NCBI RefSeq assembly: GCF_042679085.1
Contig: NZ_JBHTLQ010000020.1
Coordinates: 3,160-67,159 of the forward strand
Reading direction: 5' to 3'
Source of the DNA: Phenylobacterium conjunctum
Lineage (GTDB): Bacteria > Pseudomonadota > Alphaproteobacteria > Caulobacterales > Caulobacteraceae
Length of the DNA: 64,000 nt
Made by a program: the position numbers and the translations under genes. Positions 35,568 through 43,890 of this stretch are shown here, one piece after another; within the stretch, counting starts at the first letter, position 1, and each line of letters opens with the position of its first letter. Below the pieces are notes generated by a model. It was given only the letters and a program-made list of their open reading frames with translations, searched no databases and was not told the DNA's origin.

Positions 35568-35888
35568 ATGTTGAAGACCCCACAGGAGCTCCTCCATGAA
35601 CTCGGCGAGGCTATCCGGGCACGTCGGATCGGGCAGGGCTGGTCACAGAATGAAGCCGCTTCGCGGGCCGGCATCGGTCTTCGCACCTGGCGGCGCCTGG
35701 AAATCGACGGGCAGGCGACGATAGACACCCTGGTCAATGCCGCCATCGCCCTGAGGTGCGAGGAGGGGCTGTCCCAGCTCTTCCCGGCGCCGGCCGCCAG
35801 CAGTCTCGACGATCTCCTCACGCGACAGGCTTCAGCGGCGAAGCCCAGGCCCCGTCAGCGCGCGCGCCGACACGGAAAGTCCCCATGA
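35568..35888 (+). CDS. hipB: HipB-like XRE antitoxin
   Basis: 106 aa. Helix-turn-helix ELGEAIRARRIGQGWSQNEA followed by SRAGIGLRTWRRLEIDGQAT. Lys/Arg-rich C-terminal tail (RPRQRARRHGKS). Stop overlaps the hipA start (ATGA). It should repress its own promoter and neutralise HipA. Confidence 0.88.
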   Translation: MLKTPQELLHELGEAIRARRIGQGWSQNEAASRAGIGLRTWRRLEIDGQATIDTLVNAAIALRCEEGLSQLFPAPAASSLDDLLTRQASAAKPRPRQRARRHGKSP

Positions 35889-37144
35889 AGCTGGCGCCCG
35901 GCACGCCGCTCTCCATCTCGCTCGCCTTCGATCCGATCCGGCCGCGCCTGCCTGTCGGACGCCTCGCCATCGACGCTGGCCTGGCGCAGCTGGAGTGGTC
36001 CCGGGAGGTGATCGCGCGCAAGCTGATTGTTGCGGGGCTCTTGTACCCGCCCGAGGTCGGGCTGCAGGCGGCGCGCGGACGCGCCTTTGACGGGCTTCAC
36101 GGTTTCCTTGCCGACAGCCTGCCCGAGGGGTGGGGCTACCTGTTGATGCGCAAGCGCCTCGCCAAGCTGGGCGTCGACATCGCGAGCCTGACGCCGCTGG
36201 AGCGTCTCGCCCTGATCGGCGATCACGGCCGCGGCGCCTTGGTGTTCGAGCCCTCGACCACGCCGCCCGAGGATGTGGAGACTCTGGATCTCGACGTCTT
36301 GGCCGAGCAGGCCACGGCGCTGCTGACCGGCGAGGAAGCCCGTTTGGCCGACACCCTGGCGGGCCTGGCTGGCGGCTCTGGCGGCGCGCGGCCGAAGGTG
36401 CATGTGGGTTTCGATGGCCAAGGGGGCGTCTCGGTGGGCGAGGGGGAGATCGCGGCCGGCCACGTCGCCTGGCTAGTGAAATTCCGCGCGCCCGAGGACC
36501 CGATCGACATCGGCCCCATCGAGGAAGCCTATGCCGCGATGGCCGAGGCGGCCGGCTTAAAGCTGAGCGCGCACCGTCTGATCGAGGCCCGACATGGCCC
36601 CGGCTATTTCGCGGCGGAACGGTTTGACCGGACTGATGGCGGAGGACGACTGCACATGTTGTCGTTGGCCGGCGCCATCGAGGCGCCCGCCAGCGTGCCA
36701 TCGGCCAGCTATGACATGTTCCTGCGAGCAACGAGGGCGATCACCCGCCGGGCCGACGATGTGGCGGCGGCGTTCCGGCGGATGGTGTTCAACGTCCTGA
36801 CCTCCAACCGCGACGACCACACGCGCCAGCACGCCTATCTGATGGATTCTGCGGGGGACTGGCGGCTGGCGCCAGCCTACGACTTGACCTATTCGCCAGG
36901 GCCCGGCGGCGAGCACTACATGGACATCGCGGGCGAAGGGCGACGGCCGACACGCGCCCATATCACGGGCCTTGGCGAAAAGCACAGTTATACCCCCAGA
37001 CAGGTCTCCGCGGTGATCGACGAGGTCCGAGCTGCGGTCGCTGATTGGCCCACGCTCGCGAAGCAATCCGGCGTCACCGTGGCCTCGGCCAGGACCATTG
37101 GCGAGGCGCACGCGAGGGTCTGGGCGGATTTCGAGCCGAGGTAG
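35885..37144 (+). CDS. hipA: HipA-like serine/threonine kinase toxin
   Basis: 419 aa. HipA targets glutamyl-tRNA synthetase and induces persistence. Conserved parts: N-terminal SLPEGWGYLLMRKRLAKLG, a P-loop-like substrate region (GGSGGARPKVHVGFDG), KFRAPEDPIDIGPIEEAYA, YFAAERFDR, the catalytic loop NVLTSNRDDHTRQHAYL and DFG-equivalent LAPAYDLTYS. Key catalytic Asp and Asn are present, so it looks active. Confidence 0.92.
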   Translation: MKLAPGTPLSISLAFDPIRPRLPVGRLAIDAGLAQLEWSREVIARKLIVAGLLYPPEVGLQAARGRAFDGLHGFLADSLPEGWGYLLMRKRLAKLGVDIASLTPLERLALIGDHGRGALVFEPSTTPPEDVETLDLDVLAEQATALLTGEEARLADTLAGLAGGSGGARPKVHVGFDGQGGVSVGEGEIAAGHVAWLVKFRAPEDPIDIGPIEEAYAAMAEAAGLKLSAHRLIEARHGPGYFAAERFDRTDGGGRLHMLSLAGAIEAPASVPSASYDMFLRATRAITRRADDVAAAFRRMVFNVLTSNRDDHTRQHAYLMDSAGDWRLAPAYDLTYSPGPGGEHYMDIAGEGRRPTRAHITGLGEKHSYTPRQVSAVIDEVRAAVADWPTLAKQSGVTVASARTIGEAHARVWADFEPR

Positions 37145-37382
37145 AGGACGTGGAATTATCGATAATGTCGAAAACTGGGCTGGCCCGGGCCCAAAAATTG
37201 TTGCGCCTAAGGTTCGTTATCGGAAATTGCCAAGCAATATCAGCAACATAGAGCGAGACAGAAATACCCTCTTCTTGAATGACGCGCCAGACGCTTGGCG
37301 AGAGCGGATCGATCCGGCCGCCTCGGGGCCAGGCTCCTCGCGAAGTTCGTTGGCCGCGGTCTGACGTGCGCGAATAAGCGGC

Positions 37383-37413
37383 TTGATCCTCTAGCGGCTT
37401 GAGGTCGTAGGCT
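37383..37413 (+). promoter_or_regulatory. MerR-type (PbrR/CadR-like) promoter before the adenylate ligase gene
   Basis: TTGATC, a 19-bp spacer holding CCTCTAGC-G-GCTTGAGG, then TAGGCT. The spacer length and inverted repeat are typical of MerR-family metal promoters. The same box recurs at 43747-43777 and 43820-43850. It differs clearly from the CueR boxes at copA and copZ. Confidence 0.72.
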
Positions 37414-37438
37414 TCCCGGCCTTCGGAGGCCGAACCTG

Positions 37439-38791
37439 ATGGCCGAGAGCATCCTGCTCGATACGCGCAGAGCCGCCAAAGCCGATCGGGCGGGCATTGA
37501 ACGCCGCCAGCGCGCCCGCCTCGCCGACATGGTCGCGTTTGCGCGCCAGCATTCGCCCTACTACCGCGAGCTCTACCGCGATCTTCCGGACCGCATCGAA
37601 GATCCGTGCGGCCTCCCGGTCACTGATAAGAAGACGCTGATGGAGCGCTTCGACGACTGGTGCACAGACCGCGCGGTAACGCTCGAAGCCGTGGAGGCCG
37701 TCGTCGACGACCCGGCTCGGATCGGTGAGCGGTTCCTGGGAAAGTACACGCTCTACACCACGTCGGGCACGACCGGTCGGCGCGGGATATTCCTGGCCGA
37801 CGATCGCACGATGGCGGTCGTGACCGCGATGATGCTCCGCTGGATCGGTGGCTGGCTGAGTCCCGGCGATATCCTCAGGATCATCGCGCGGCGCGGGCGG
37901 ACTGCGATGGTCATGGCGACGGGCGGCCACTTCGCCTCGGCGGTCGCCGCCGCCCGCCTCAAAAAACGGCAGGGGAAGCGCCTCGAGGTGCTTTCGGCCC
38001 ACATGCCGATGACTGAACTGGTCGATCGTCTGAACCGTTTCCAGCCGGCGATGCTTGCGCCCTATGCCAGCATCGCCGCTATGCTCGCCAACGAGCAGGA
38101 GGCCGGCCGGCTCGCCATCCATCCCGTGCTCCTGGCGCTTTCGGCCGAGGGCCTGCCACAGGCCGAATACGGCCGGATCGCCCGGGCGTTCGACGCCAAG
38201 GTGGGCAACAGCTACGCCGCCTCGGAATGCGTGTTCATGAGCGCGATGTGCGGCGAAGGCTGGCTGCACGTCAATGCGGACTGGGTGGTGTTCGAGCCCG
38301 TCGATGCGAACCATCAACCCGTCGCGCCAGGCGAGCCGTCGCACACGGTCCTGATCAGCAACCTCGCCAACCGCGTGCAGCCTATCCTGCGCTACGACCT
38401 CGGCGACAGCGTGGTGCAGCGGCCCGACCCCTGCCCATGCGGGAACCCCCTGCCCGCAATCCGCGTGCAAGGGCGCTCCGCCGACGTTCTCACCTTCCGC
38501 ACACCGCGCGGCGAGGTCAGAATTGCGCCGCTGGCGCTCAGTCAGCCGATCGAAGCTGTCCGCGGGATCACGCTCTTCCAGATCGCGCAAACCGCGCCGG
38601 AAACGCTCGAATTGCGCCTGCAAGTCGCGTCGACGGCGAACGAGGACGCGGTCTGGCGCGAGGCCGAGACTGGCCTGCGCAAGGTGCTTGCCGCGCACGG
38701 GCTCGAACAGGTCGCGCTCGAGCGCGGCGGCGACCCGCCGGAGCAGGGGCATGGCGGCAAGTTTCGCGAGGTTATCCCGCTCGCGGACTGA
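37439..38791 (+). CDS. PaaK/CapK-like adenylate-forming ligase
   Basis: 450 aa. AMP-forming ligase of the phenylacetate-CoA ligase / CapK branch: P-loop YTTSGTTGRRGIF, VGNSYAASECVFM (the NAYGATE-type loop), LRYDLGDSVV and a C-terminal subdomain. It should activate a carboxylic acid as acyl-AMP, perhaps then to a thioester or sugar-linked product; the substrate is not readable. GGAGG precedes the ATG. A MerR-type promoter 26 bp upstream suggests metal induction, which is unusual for this family. Confidence 0.88.
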   Translation: MAESILLDTRRAAKADRAGIERRQRARLADMVAFARQHSPYYRELYRDLPDRIEDPCGLPVTDKKTLMERFDDWCTDRAVTLEAVEAVVDDPARIGERFLGKYTLYTTSGTTGRRGIFLADDRTMAVVTAMMLRWIGGWLSPGDILRIIARRGRTAMVMATGGHFASAVAAARLKKRQGKRLEVLSAHMPMTELVDRLNRFQPAMLAPYASIAAMLANEQEAGRLAIHPVLLALSAEGLPQAEYGRIARAFDAKVGNSYAASECVFMSAMCGEGWLHVNADWVVFEPVDANHQPVAPGEPSHTVLISNLANRVQPILRYDLGDSVVQRPDPCPCGNPLPAIRVQGRSADVLTFRTPRGEVRIAPLALSQPIEAVRGITLFQIAQTAPETLELRLQVASTANEDAVWREAETGLRKVLAAHGLEQVALERGGDPPEQGHGGKFREVIPLAD

Positions 38792-39025
38792 TCCCTGGCG
38801 GGCTCGGACAGCTACTCACCCTGCCTGAGCCGCCGCGCTACGACGACCCGTCCATAGGCGCCGACGTTGGCCGGGCGAGGAGTTGGTGAGCTGTGGCCGA
38901 ACCGGCCTTTCCCGCTCTCGCGCGCAGGCTTGATCTCGGTCAAGGCGGCCGTTGCCGCGCGGCGCAGGATTGTATGGAGCCGGCGAGGTGGGCTCCCCGG
39001 ACATCCCGAGCGGAGGTGTACTCAA

Positions 39026-39433
39026 ATGTGTCTATCGACAACCGCATACGCCTTCGCGGCGACGGTGGCGGCCTTCGGCCTGGCTGGCGGCGCCCTGGCG
39101 CAGCCCGGACCGGGCATGATGAACCACATGAGCGGCCATCCCATGATGATGCATCGCGGCATGATGATGGGGAACGGGAACTGGTGCGGCGGCTGCGGCT
39201 ACATGGGTCCCGGCTGGTCCTCGCAGCGTTCGAACCTGAATCTCAGCGCCGCCGACGTCAGGGCGTACATGGAGCGCTACCTCCAGTACGAGGGCAACCC
39301 GCGGGTGAAGCTGGGTTCCGTGAAGGAGACGGACGCCAACACGATCACCGCCGACGTCGTGACCACGGAGGGCGCGGCGCTCGTCCAGCGCTACGTGTTC
39401 GACCGTCAGACCGGCGCCTTCCGGCCCGGCTAG
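39026..39433 (+). CDS. Exported Met/His-rich small protein
   Basis: 135 aa; GGAGG precedes the ATG. Signal peptide (YAFAATVAAFGLAGGALA), then a Met/His stretch (HMSGHPMMMHRGMMMG) and CGGCGYMG, followed by a folded part (AADVRAYMERYLQYEGNPRV) of about 65 residues. The Met/His/Cys-rich front suggests periplasmic metal binding. Between the ligase and DUF302 genes on the same strand. Confidence 0.8.
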   Translation: MCLSTTAYAFAATVAAFGLAGGALAQPGPGMMNHMSGHPMMMHRGMMMGNGNWCGGCGYMGPGWSSQRSNLNLSAADVRAYMERYLQYEGNPRVKLGSVKETDANTITADVVTTEGAALVQRYVFDRQTGAFRPG

Positions 39434-39442
39434 GAGATCGAA

Positions 39443-39955
39443 GTGGCCTACTACTTCGCGACGACCCTGCCCGTCGCCTTTGAGGAAGCCGTGCAGCGCG
39501 CGACCGACGCCCTGAAGGCGGAGGGGTTCGGCGTGATCACGCAGATCGATGTCCGGGCGACCTTCAAGGACAAGCTGGGCGTCGATTTCCGCGACCACCG
39601 CATCCTCGGCGCGTGCAACCCAGCCATGGCGCATGAGGCCCTTCAGCTGGAAGACAAGGTCGGCGCGATGCTGCCGTGCCACGTCGTCGTGCAGGCGCTC
39701 GGTCCTCGGAGGACGGAGGTGGCGGCGATCGATCCGGTCGCGTCGATGCAGGCCATCGACAATCCGCAGCTGAAGCTGGCCGCGGCCCAGGTGCAGGCGC
39801 GGCTGAAGCGGGTCGTCGAAGGCCTCAGCGCCGCCTGTCCCCTCCTGGAGCAGGAGCTCGATCGGGAGCTTGCGGATGGCGGCCCGGCGGGCGATCCGCC
39901 CTCGCTCACCGAACCCGCCGGCGGGGCCCGCGACTGCTGCGGACCCGCCCCCTAG
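39443..39955 (+). CDS. DUF302 protein
   Basis: 170 aa from a GTG 9 bp after the previous stop. Matches DUF302 throughout residues 1-130 (AVQRATDALKAEGFGVITQI, FRDHRILGACNPAMAHEALQ). DUF302 proteins accompany copper and other metal or chlorite-stress genes; activity is unknown. A C-terminal extension adds CCGPAP. The genes upstream suggest a metal-stress role. Confidence 0.88.
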   Translation: MAYYFATTLPVAFEEAVQRATDALKAEGFGVITQIDVRATFKDKLGVDFRDHRILGACNPAMAHEALQLEDKVGAMLPCHVVVQALGPRRTEVAAIDPVASMQAIDNPQLKLAAAQVQARLKRVVEGLSAACPLLEQELDRELADGGPAGDPPSLTEPAGGARDCCGPAP

Positions 39956-39993
39956 GCCGCCGTGATCGCCTCGAAGGAAGCGCAGGAAGTGGC

Positions 39994-40572
39994 TCAACGC
40001 GTGGCGAGGACGGCCATGTCCGATGCCATGTCGAGGAGAACCCATCCATAGGCGCCGACCGCCGGAAGCGCCGTCGTGGCGATGCCGAACGCGCGGCCGC
40101 CCGCACCACGCGGATAGCCGCGCAGGAAGGTCGCGCGCCCGAGGCTGAACAGGATCACGGTCGCGACAATATAGGCCAGCGCGGCCTCGCCGCCGACGGT
40201 GGCCAGCGCGAGCATGCCGACGCTCGTGATGAACGCCTGTTCGAGGGTGTTCTGCAGGAAGGCCTTCGGCACCGCCAGGCGCCGGCTCGGCGGTCCGTAG
40301 GCCGAACCGGCGTTGTCCTCGGCGGACCTGAACCGCACCTTGGCCACCATCCGCACGCCCAGCACGACCCAGAGCGCAATCACGAGGTCGGCCCTCAGCG
40401 CGAAGGCGAGACGCTCGTCGAGGGCTTCCGGAAAGGTGAAGATCCTGGGCAAGCCGAGGCTCGCGAACACGAGAGTGGGCGCGCAGACGGCGAAGGCCAG
40501 GAGAGCCTGCCGGACGACGGCCCCCTGCTCCTTCGGGAGATCAACATGCGGCGGCGCGAGCGGCTGTGTCAT
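39994..40572 (-). CDS. MAPEG family membrane protein
   Basis: 192 aa. The MAPEG signature QNTLEQAFITSVGMLALATV lies in the second of four membrane helices. MAPEG proteins are glutathione-linked membrane enzymes (peroxidase or transferase). Start overlaps the stop of the TPR-methyltransferase gene (ATGA). Confidence 0.85.
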   Translation of the reverse strand: MTQPLAPPHVDLPKEQGAVVRQALLAFAVCAPTLVFASLGLPRIFTFPEALDERLAFALRADLVIALWVVLGVRMVAKVRFRSAEDNAGSAYGPPSRRLAVPKAFLQNTLEQAFITSVGMLALATVGGEAALAYIVATVILFSLGRATFLRGYPRGAGGRAFGIATTALPAVGAYGWVLLDMASDMAVLATR

Positions 40573-42845
40573 CTCCTTGGCCTCCTTGGACGCGCCCACA
40601 GCCGGTAGGTGTCCCCGAAGACCTCGGGATGCTGGAGCTCGTGGCGGTGCAGAGCCTCCAGGTCGCGAAGCGCCCCCCGTCGCGGGTTTTCCGTGAGGTA
40701 TCGCGCCTCGTCCGCCGCATGGCCGAACCGCACGCCGAGAAACTCGAGGCCGGCGGCGCTCAGCAGCTCGCCGATCTGAGGGAGCGTGAAGCGATGCTCG
40801 TGGACGTGGAACAGCAGGTCCCGACAGTCGGAGAGCGTCCAGAAGTCGGAGGCCGGGCTCATGACCCGTTCCAGGGCCGGCGGCGCGCCGTCCAGCATGA
40901 GGTCCCGCCGCAGGGCGCGGATTCCATCCGCGTCATCACGGTAGCCGGAAGCCGCGATGTGGGCGCGCGCCGCGGTCACCGCCCGCCGGCCGATCTCGCT
41001 GTAGAGGCCGACGAAGAGGAACCCGTCGGGTCTGAGCAACGTGCCGAGGACCTGCAATCCCGTCGCCGGCTCGGCCATGTGATGCAGCACCCCGAAGCTG
41101 TCGATCAGGTCGAAGCGCTCCCCGAGCGACGGCAGGTCGAGGATGTCGGCTTGCAGGTGTTCCATTTCGGTGAGCCCGTAAGCGCGCGCCTTGCGCATGG
41201 CGTAGCCGAGACTGGCGGCGCTGAGGTCGATCGCCAGGATCGAGGCGCCGCGGTAGGTGGTCGCCACGCGCATGGTCTCGAGGCCCGTGCCGCAGCCGGC
41301 GACCAGCACGCGGGGGCGGGCGAGATCCGGGATCTCCCCGGCCGGCAGGTCTGGCAAGGCGCTCTGGATCGCCCTTCGGAAGGGCAGCGGCTCGCCGAAG
41401 CTGCAGCGGGTCCAGCGCGGGTAAGGGTTCTGCTCGTACTGTTGCTGGACGGTGCGCGAGATGGCGTCGGTCGGGGGTTTGAGAATCTGCAGCTTCGCGC
41501 GCAGTGCGGCTTCCTCCGCCGGCTCGCTGAGCTGCTCGCGAAGGAGGTCTGCGAGCGCCGGCAGGGCGGCGCTCTGGAGACGCGCAGCGAGCGGCGTTGT
41601 GGCCAGCGGGCGATAGGCCGCGACAATCGCGATTTTGGTGAGATCGCCGCCCTGCTCTCCGATATCGTCACGATCGAGGGCCGTGATCAGATTGGCCACA
41701 CGGGCCTGCTCGTCCGACGCGGCGAACAGGACATATTCATTGAGGAACGCCTGCCGGGCCAGCGCGGCGGCGAGGCCCAGCTCCTCCTCCAGGACTCCGG
41801 GGTCCGCCTCGGCAAGATCGAGAAGATCGCTTCGTAGCTGCACGAGCGGCAGCTCGATCGCGACATCCGGGATCGGCGCGCCCGTCAGGAGGGTTCGGAA
41901 GAGCGGATCTTGCACGAGCCGCGTGGCGGTCGCGGCCTCGCGCTCCAGCGTCTGCGCAGTCTCACGCGGAGCCCCCACGATCGACTCCAGCAGCCGATCG
42001 ATCTGCGGCTCCTGCCGCAACACCGCAATGGCCGCCGTCGCCAGGTTACGGGGATTGACGTCCGGCCGGTCGAACAGCTGCAGCAGGATGTTTCGGAAGC
42101 GGGCCGTCGCGGGCGCCACCCGCGTGTGTCGAAGCGCGCCGGCCAGTCGCCGCCAGGCCTCGGCGTCCCCCGGCGCTGCTTCGACGGCTTGGGCAAGCAG
42201 GGCCAGCCCATCCGGGCCTTGACCGAGCTGCAGGCGCGCCAGCCCGAGGTTCGCCAGCAGGATCGCCCGCAGGGGATGGCCCGCCGGCGCGGCCTTGCAG
42301 CCGGCTTCGAAGCGCTCCGCAGCCGCGGCGGCGTCGCCCTTCTGGAGGCGCAACAGGCCCAGACCGTTGAGCGCGGCCAACATTGCGGGCGCTCGTTCCA
42401 GAGCGGCGCGGTAGCAGCGCTCCGCCTGCGTCCCCTGCCCCATCAGACGGTAAGCGTCGCCGCCAGAGGCATGGGCCTCGGCGAAGTCGGGTTTCAGAGC
42501 CGCGGCCTGTAGGAAGAACTTCGCCGCCGCCTCGTAGGCCTGCAGCCGGCGATGAGCTTCGCCCAGATTGAATTGGATGAACGGGTTCTTCGGCTGGCCG
42601 CCTGCCGCCTGTTGAAACCATGCGATCGCCTCGGCCGAGCGCCCGGTGTTCATGGCGACGGTGCCGAGGACGTTCAGCGCCGAGGGGTCCAGCGGCTGGG
42701 CCGCAAGAACCTTTCGGGCATAGAGCTCGGCCTCGGTCCATCGACCGGCGTTCGCGTGCGCGACCGCCTGCTGCAAGTCGGCCAGGACCTGTGGTGGCGG
42801 ACCGTCTGGCGCCCGGGCCCGCACTGGAGGCGAAAGCCGTCTCAT
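40569..42845 (-). CDS. TPR-domain SAM-dependent methyltransferase
   Basis: 758 aa. Residues about 20-250 are tetratricopeptide repeats (SALNVLGTVAMNTGRSAEAI, ALNGLGLLRLQKGDAAAAAE). Residues about 490-640 form a class I methyltransferase (PRVLVAGCGTGLETMRVATT, AIDLSAASLGYAM, DLIDSFGVLHHM). The middle has TVQQQYEQNPYPRW, found in large TPR-methyltransferases of alphaproteobacteria. Substrate unknown; a protein or surface glycan is possible. Starts 7 bp after the CDF gene's stop, so the three minus-strand genes form an operon. Confidence 0.88.
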   Translation of the reverse strand: MRRLSPPVRARAPDGPPPQVLADLQQAVAHANAGRWTEAELYARKVLAAQPLDPSALNVLGTVAMNTGRSAEAIAWFQQAAGGQPKNPFIQFNLGEAHRRLQAYEAAAKFFLQAAALKPDFAEAHASGGDAYRLMGQGTQAERCYRAALERAPAMLAALNGLGLLRLQKGDAAAAAERFEAGCKAAPAGHPLRAILLANLGLARLQLGQGPDGLALLAQAVEAAPGDAEAWRRLAGALRHTRVAPATARFRNILLQLFDRPDVNPRNLATAAIAVLRQEPQIDRLLESIVGAPRETAQTLEREAATATRLVQDPLFRTLLTGAPIPDVAIELPLVQLRSDLLDLAEADPGVLEEELGLAAALARQAFLNEYVLFAASDEQARVANLITALDRDDIGEQGGDLTKIAIVAAYRPLATTPLAARLQSAALPALADLLREQLSEPAEEAALRAKLQILKPPTDAISRTVQQQYEQNPYPRWTRCSFGEPLPFRRAIQSALPDLPAGEIPDLARPRVLVAGCGTGLETMRVATTYRGASILAIDLSAASLGYAMRKARAYGLTEMEHLQADILDLPSLGERFDLIDSFGVLHHMAEPATGLQVLGTLLRPDGFLFVGLYSEIGRRAVTAARAHIAASGYRDDADGIRALRRDLMLDGAPPALERVMSPASDFWTLSDCRDLLFHVHEHRFTLPQIGELLSAAGLEFLGVRFGHAADEARYLTENPRRGALRDLEALHRHELQHPEVFGDTYRLWARPRRPRR

Positions 42846-42852
42846 CCGACGT

Positions 42853-43725
42853 TCACGCGGCGCTCAGCGACCGCGCTTCCCGCAGGTCCGTGCGGGCGTC
42901 GCGAATGATCGACCAGGCGGACTGGAGGAAGAGCCCCGAAATGATCACCGCCACCACGAGATCGGGCCAAGCGGTCCTGGTCCAGAACACGAGGCCAGCG
43001 GCGATCACGACGGCGAGGTTGCCCAGGGCGTCGTTGCGCGAGAAGAGCCAGACGGCGCGAACATTGGCGTCGCCGGCGCGGTGTGGGATCAAGATGAGCG
43101 CCGCTGCGACATTGGCCACGAGCGCGATGACCCCAAACACGCCCATGAGCTCGGCTTCCGGCTGGTTCAGGACGAGGACGCGGTAGGCCGTGTTCAGGAG
43201 CACGCCCACGCCCAGCGCCGCCAGGAAGAGACCTTGGATCAACGCCGAGCGGGCCCGCCAGACGAGCGACCAGCCGATCGCCAGCAGACCTAAGAACGTG
43301 ATCAGTCCGTCACCCATGAAATCGAGGGCGTCGGCCTTCAGCGCCTGGGAACGGGCGACAAACCCCGCGACGATCTCCACCAAGCCGTAGCCGACGTTGA
43401 TCAGCACCACGATCCAGAGGGCCCGCCGGTAGGCCGGCGTGATGTGGCTGAGGTCCTTTGGAAGCTCATCCGGGTCGGCCGTCGCCGGACTTCCTTCGCG
43501 ATCAAGATGGTAGCCGAGCTCCGTCACCGTCGCCTCCACCGCCGGCGAGCGCCTGGCCGCGTCATCGACCTTCACGGTCATCATCGAAGAGGCGATGGAG
43601 ACACGCGCCTCTTCCACACCCGGCAACTTGGTAACGGCGGCCTGGATCTTTTCGGCGCAGCTCGAACAGTCCATGCCGGTGACCCGGTAACGGAGCGTCC
43701 CTGCGGCCGCCGTCGTACTCGACAT
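42853..43725 (-). CDS. Cation diffusion facilitator with an N-terminal HMA domain
   Basis: 290 aa. Residues 1-70 form an HMA domain with GMDCSSCAEKI. Then six membrane helices of the CDF family (AYRRALWIVVLINVGYGLVE...). The TM2 site reads ADALDFMGD, giving DxxxD in place of HxxxD, and TM5 reads FSRNDALGN, lacking the usual His. The C-terminal domain is short. Presumably exports a divalent metal; the fusion suggests metal hand-off from the HMA domain. AGGAG precedes the ATG. MerR-type box 21 bp upstream. Confidence 0.9.
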   Translation of the reverse strand: MSSTTAAAGTLRYRVTGMDCSSCAEKIQAAVTKLPGVEEARVSIASSMMTVKVDDAARRSPAVEATVTELGYHLDREGSPATADPDELPKDLSHITPAYRRALWIVVLINVGYGLVEIVAGFVARSQALKADALDFMGDGLITFLGLLAIGWSLVWRARSALIQGLFLAALGVGVLLNTAYRVLVLNQPEAELMGVFGVIALVANVAAALILIPHRAGDANVRAVWLFSRNDALGNLAVVIAAGLVFWTRTAWPDLVVAVIISGLFLQSAWSIIRDARTDLREARSLSAA

Positions 43726-43746
43726 GCGAATTCTCCTGACCGGGGC

Positions 43747-43777
43747 ACCCTACTTGATCTAGCGGCTAGAGGATCAA
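43747..43777 (-). promoter_or_regulatory. MerR-type promoter of the HMA-CDF gene
   Basis: On the minus strand TTGATC, a 19-bp spacer with TCTAGC-C-GCTAGA, then TAGGGT. The best match of the three related boxes. The 43754-43777 region also reads as TTGATC facing the other way. Confidence 0.75.
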
Positions 43778-43819
43778 GCCGTTGCGGCGCGTTTTTTCGC
43801 AGGCTCGCGGAGGCGCCTC

Positions 43820-43850
43820 TTGATCCTCTAGCGGCTTGAGCATGCATCCT
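43820..43850 (+). promoter_or_regulatory. MerR-type box before the cytochrome-FTR1 gene
   Basis: TTGATC, 19 bp with CTCTAGC-G-GCTTGAG, then CATCCT. Identical over 21 bp (TTGATC plus the next 15 bases) to the box before the ligase gene at 37383. The -10 is poor. Confidence 0.65.
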
Positions 43851-43890
43851 GTTGTTGAGACCTATTCGCAGTCGCACTCAGGACGCTTCG

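Noticed and set aside
37145..37382. Possible small gene between hipA and the ligase
   Set aside because: The only frame runs over the hipA end and has no start signal; the sequence is locally AT-richer but nothing is recognisable.
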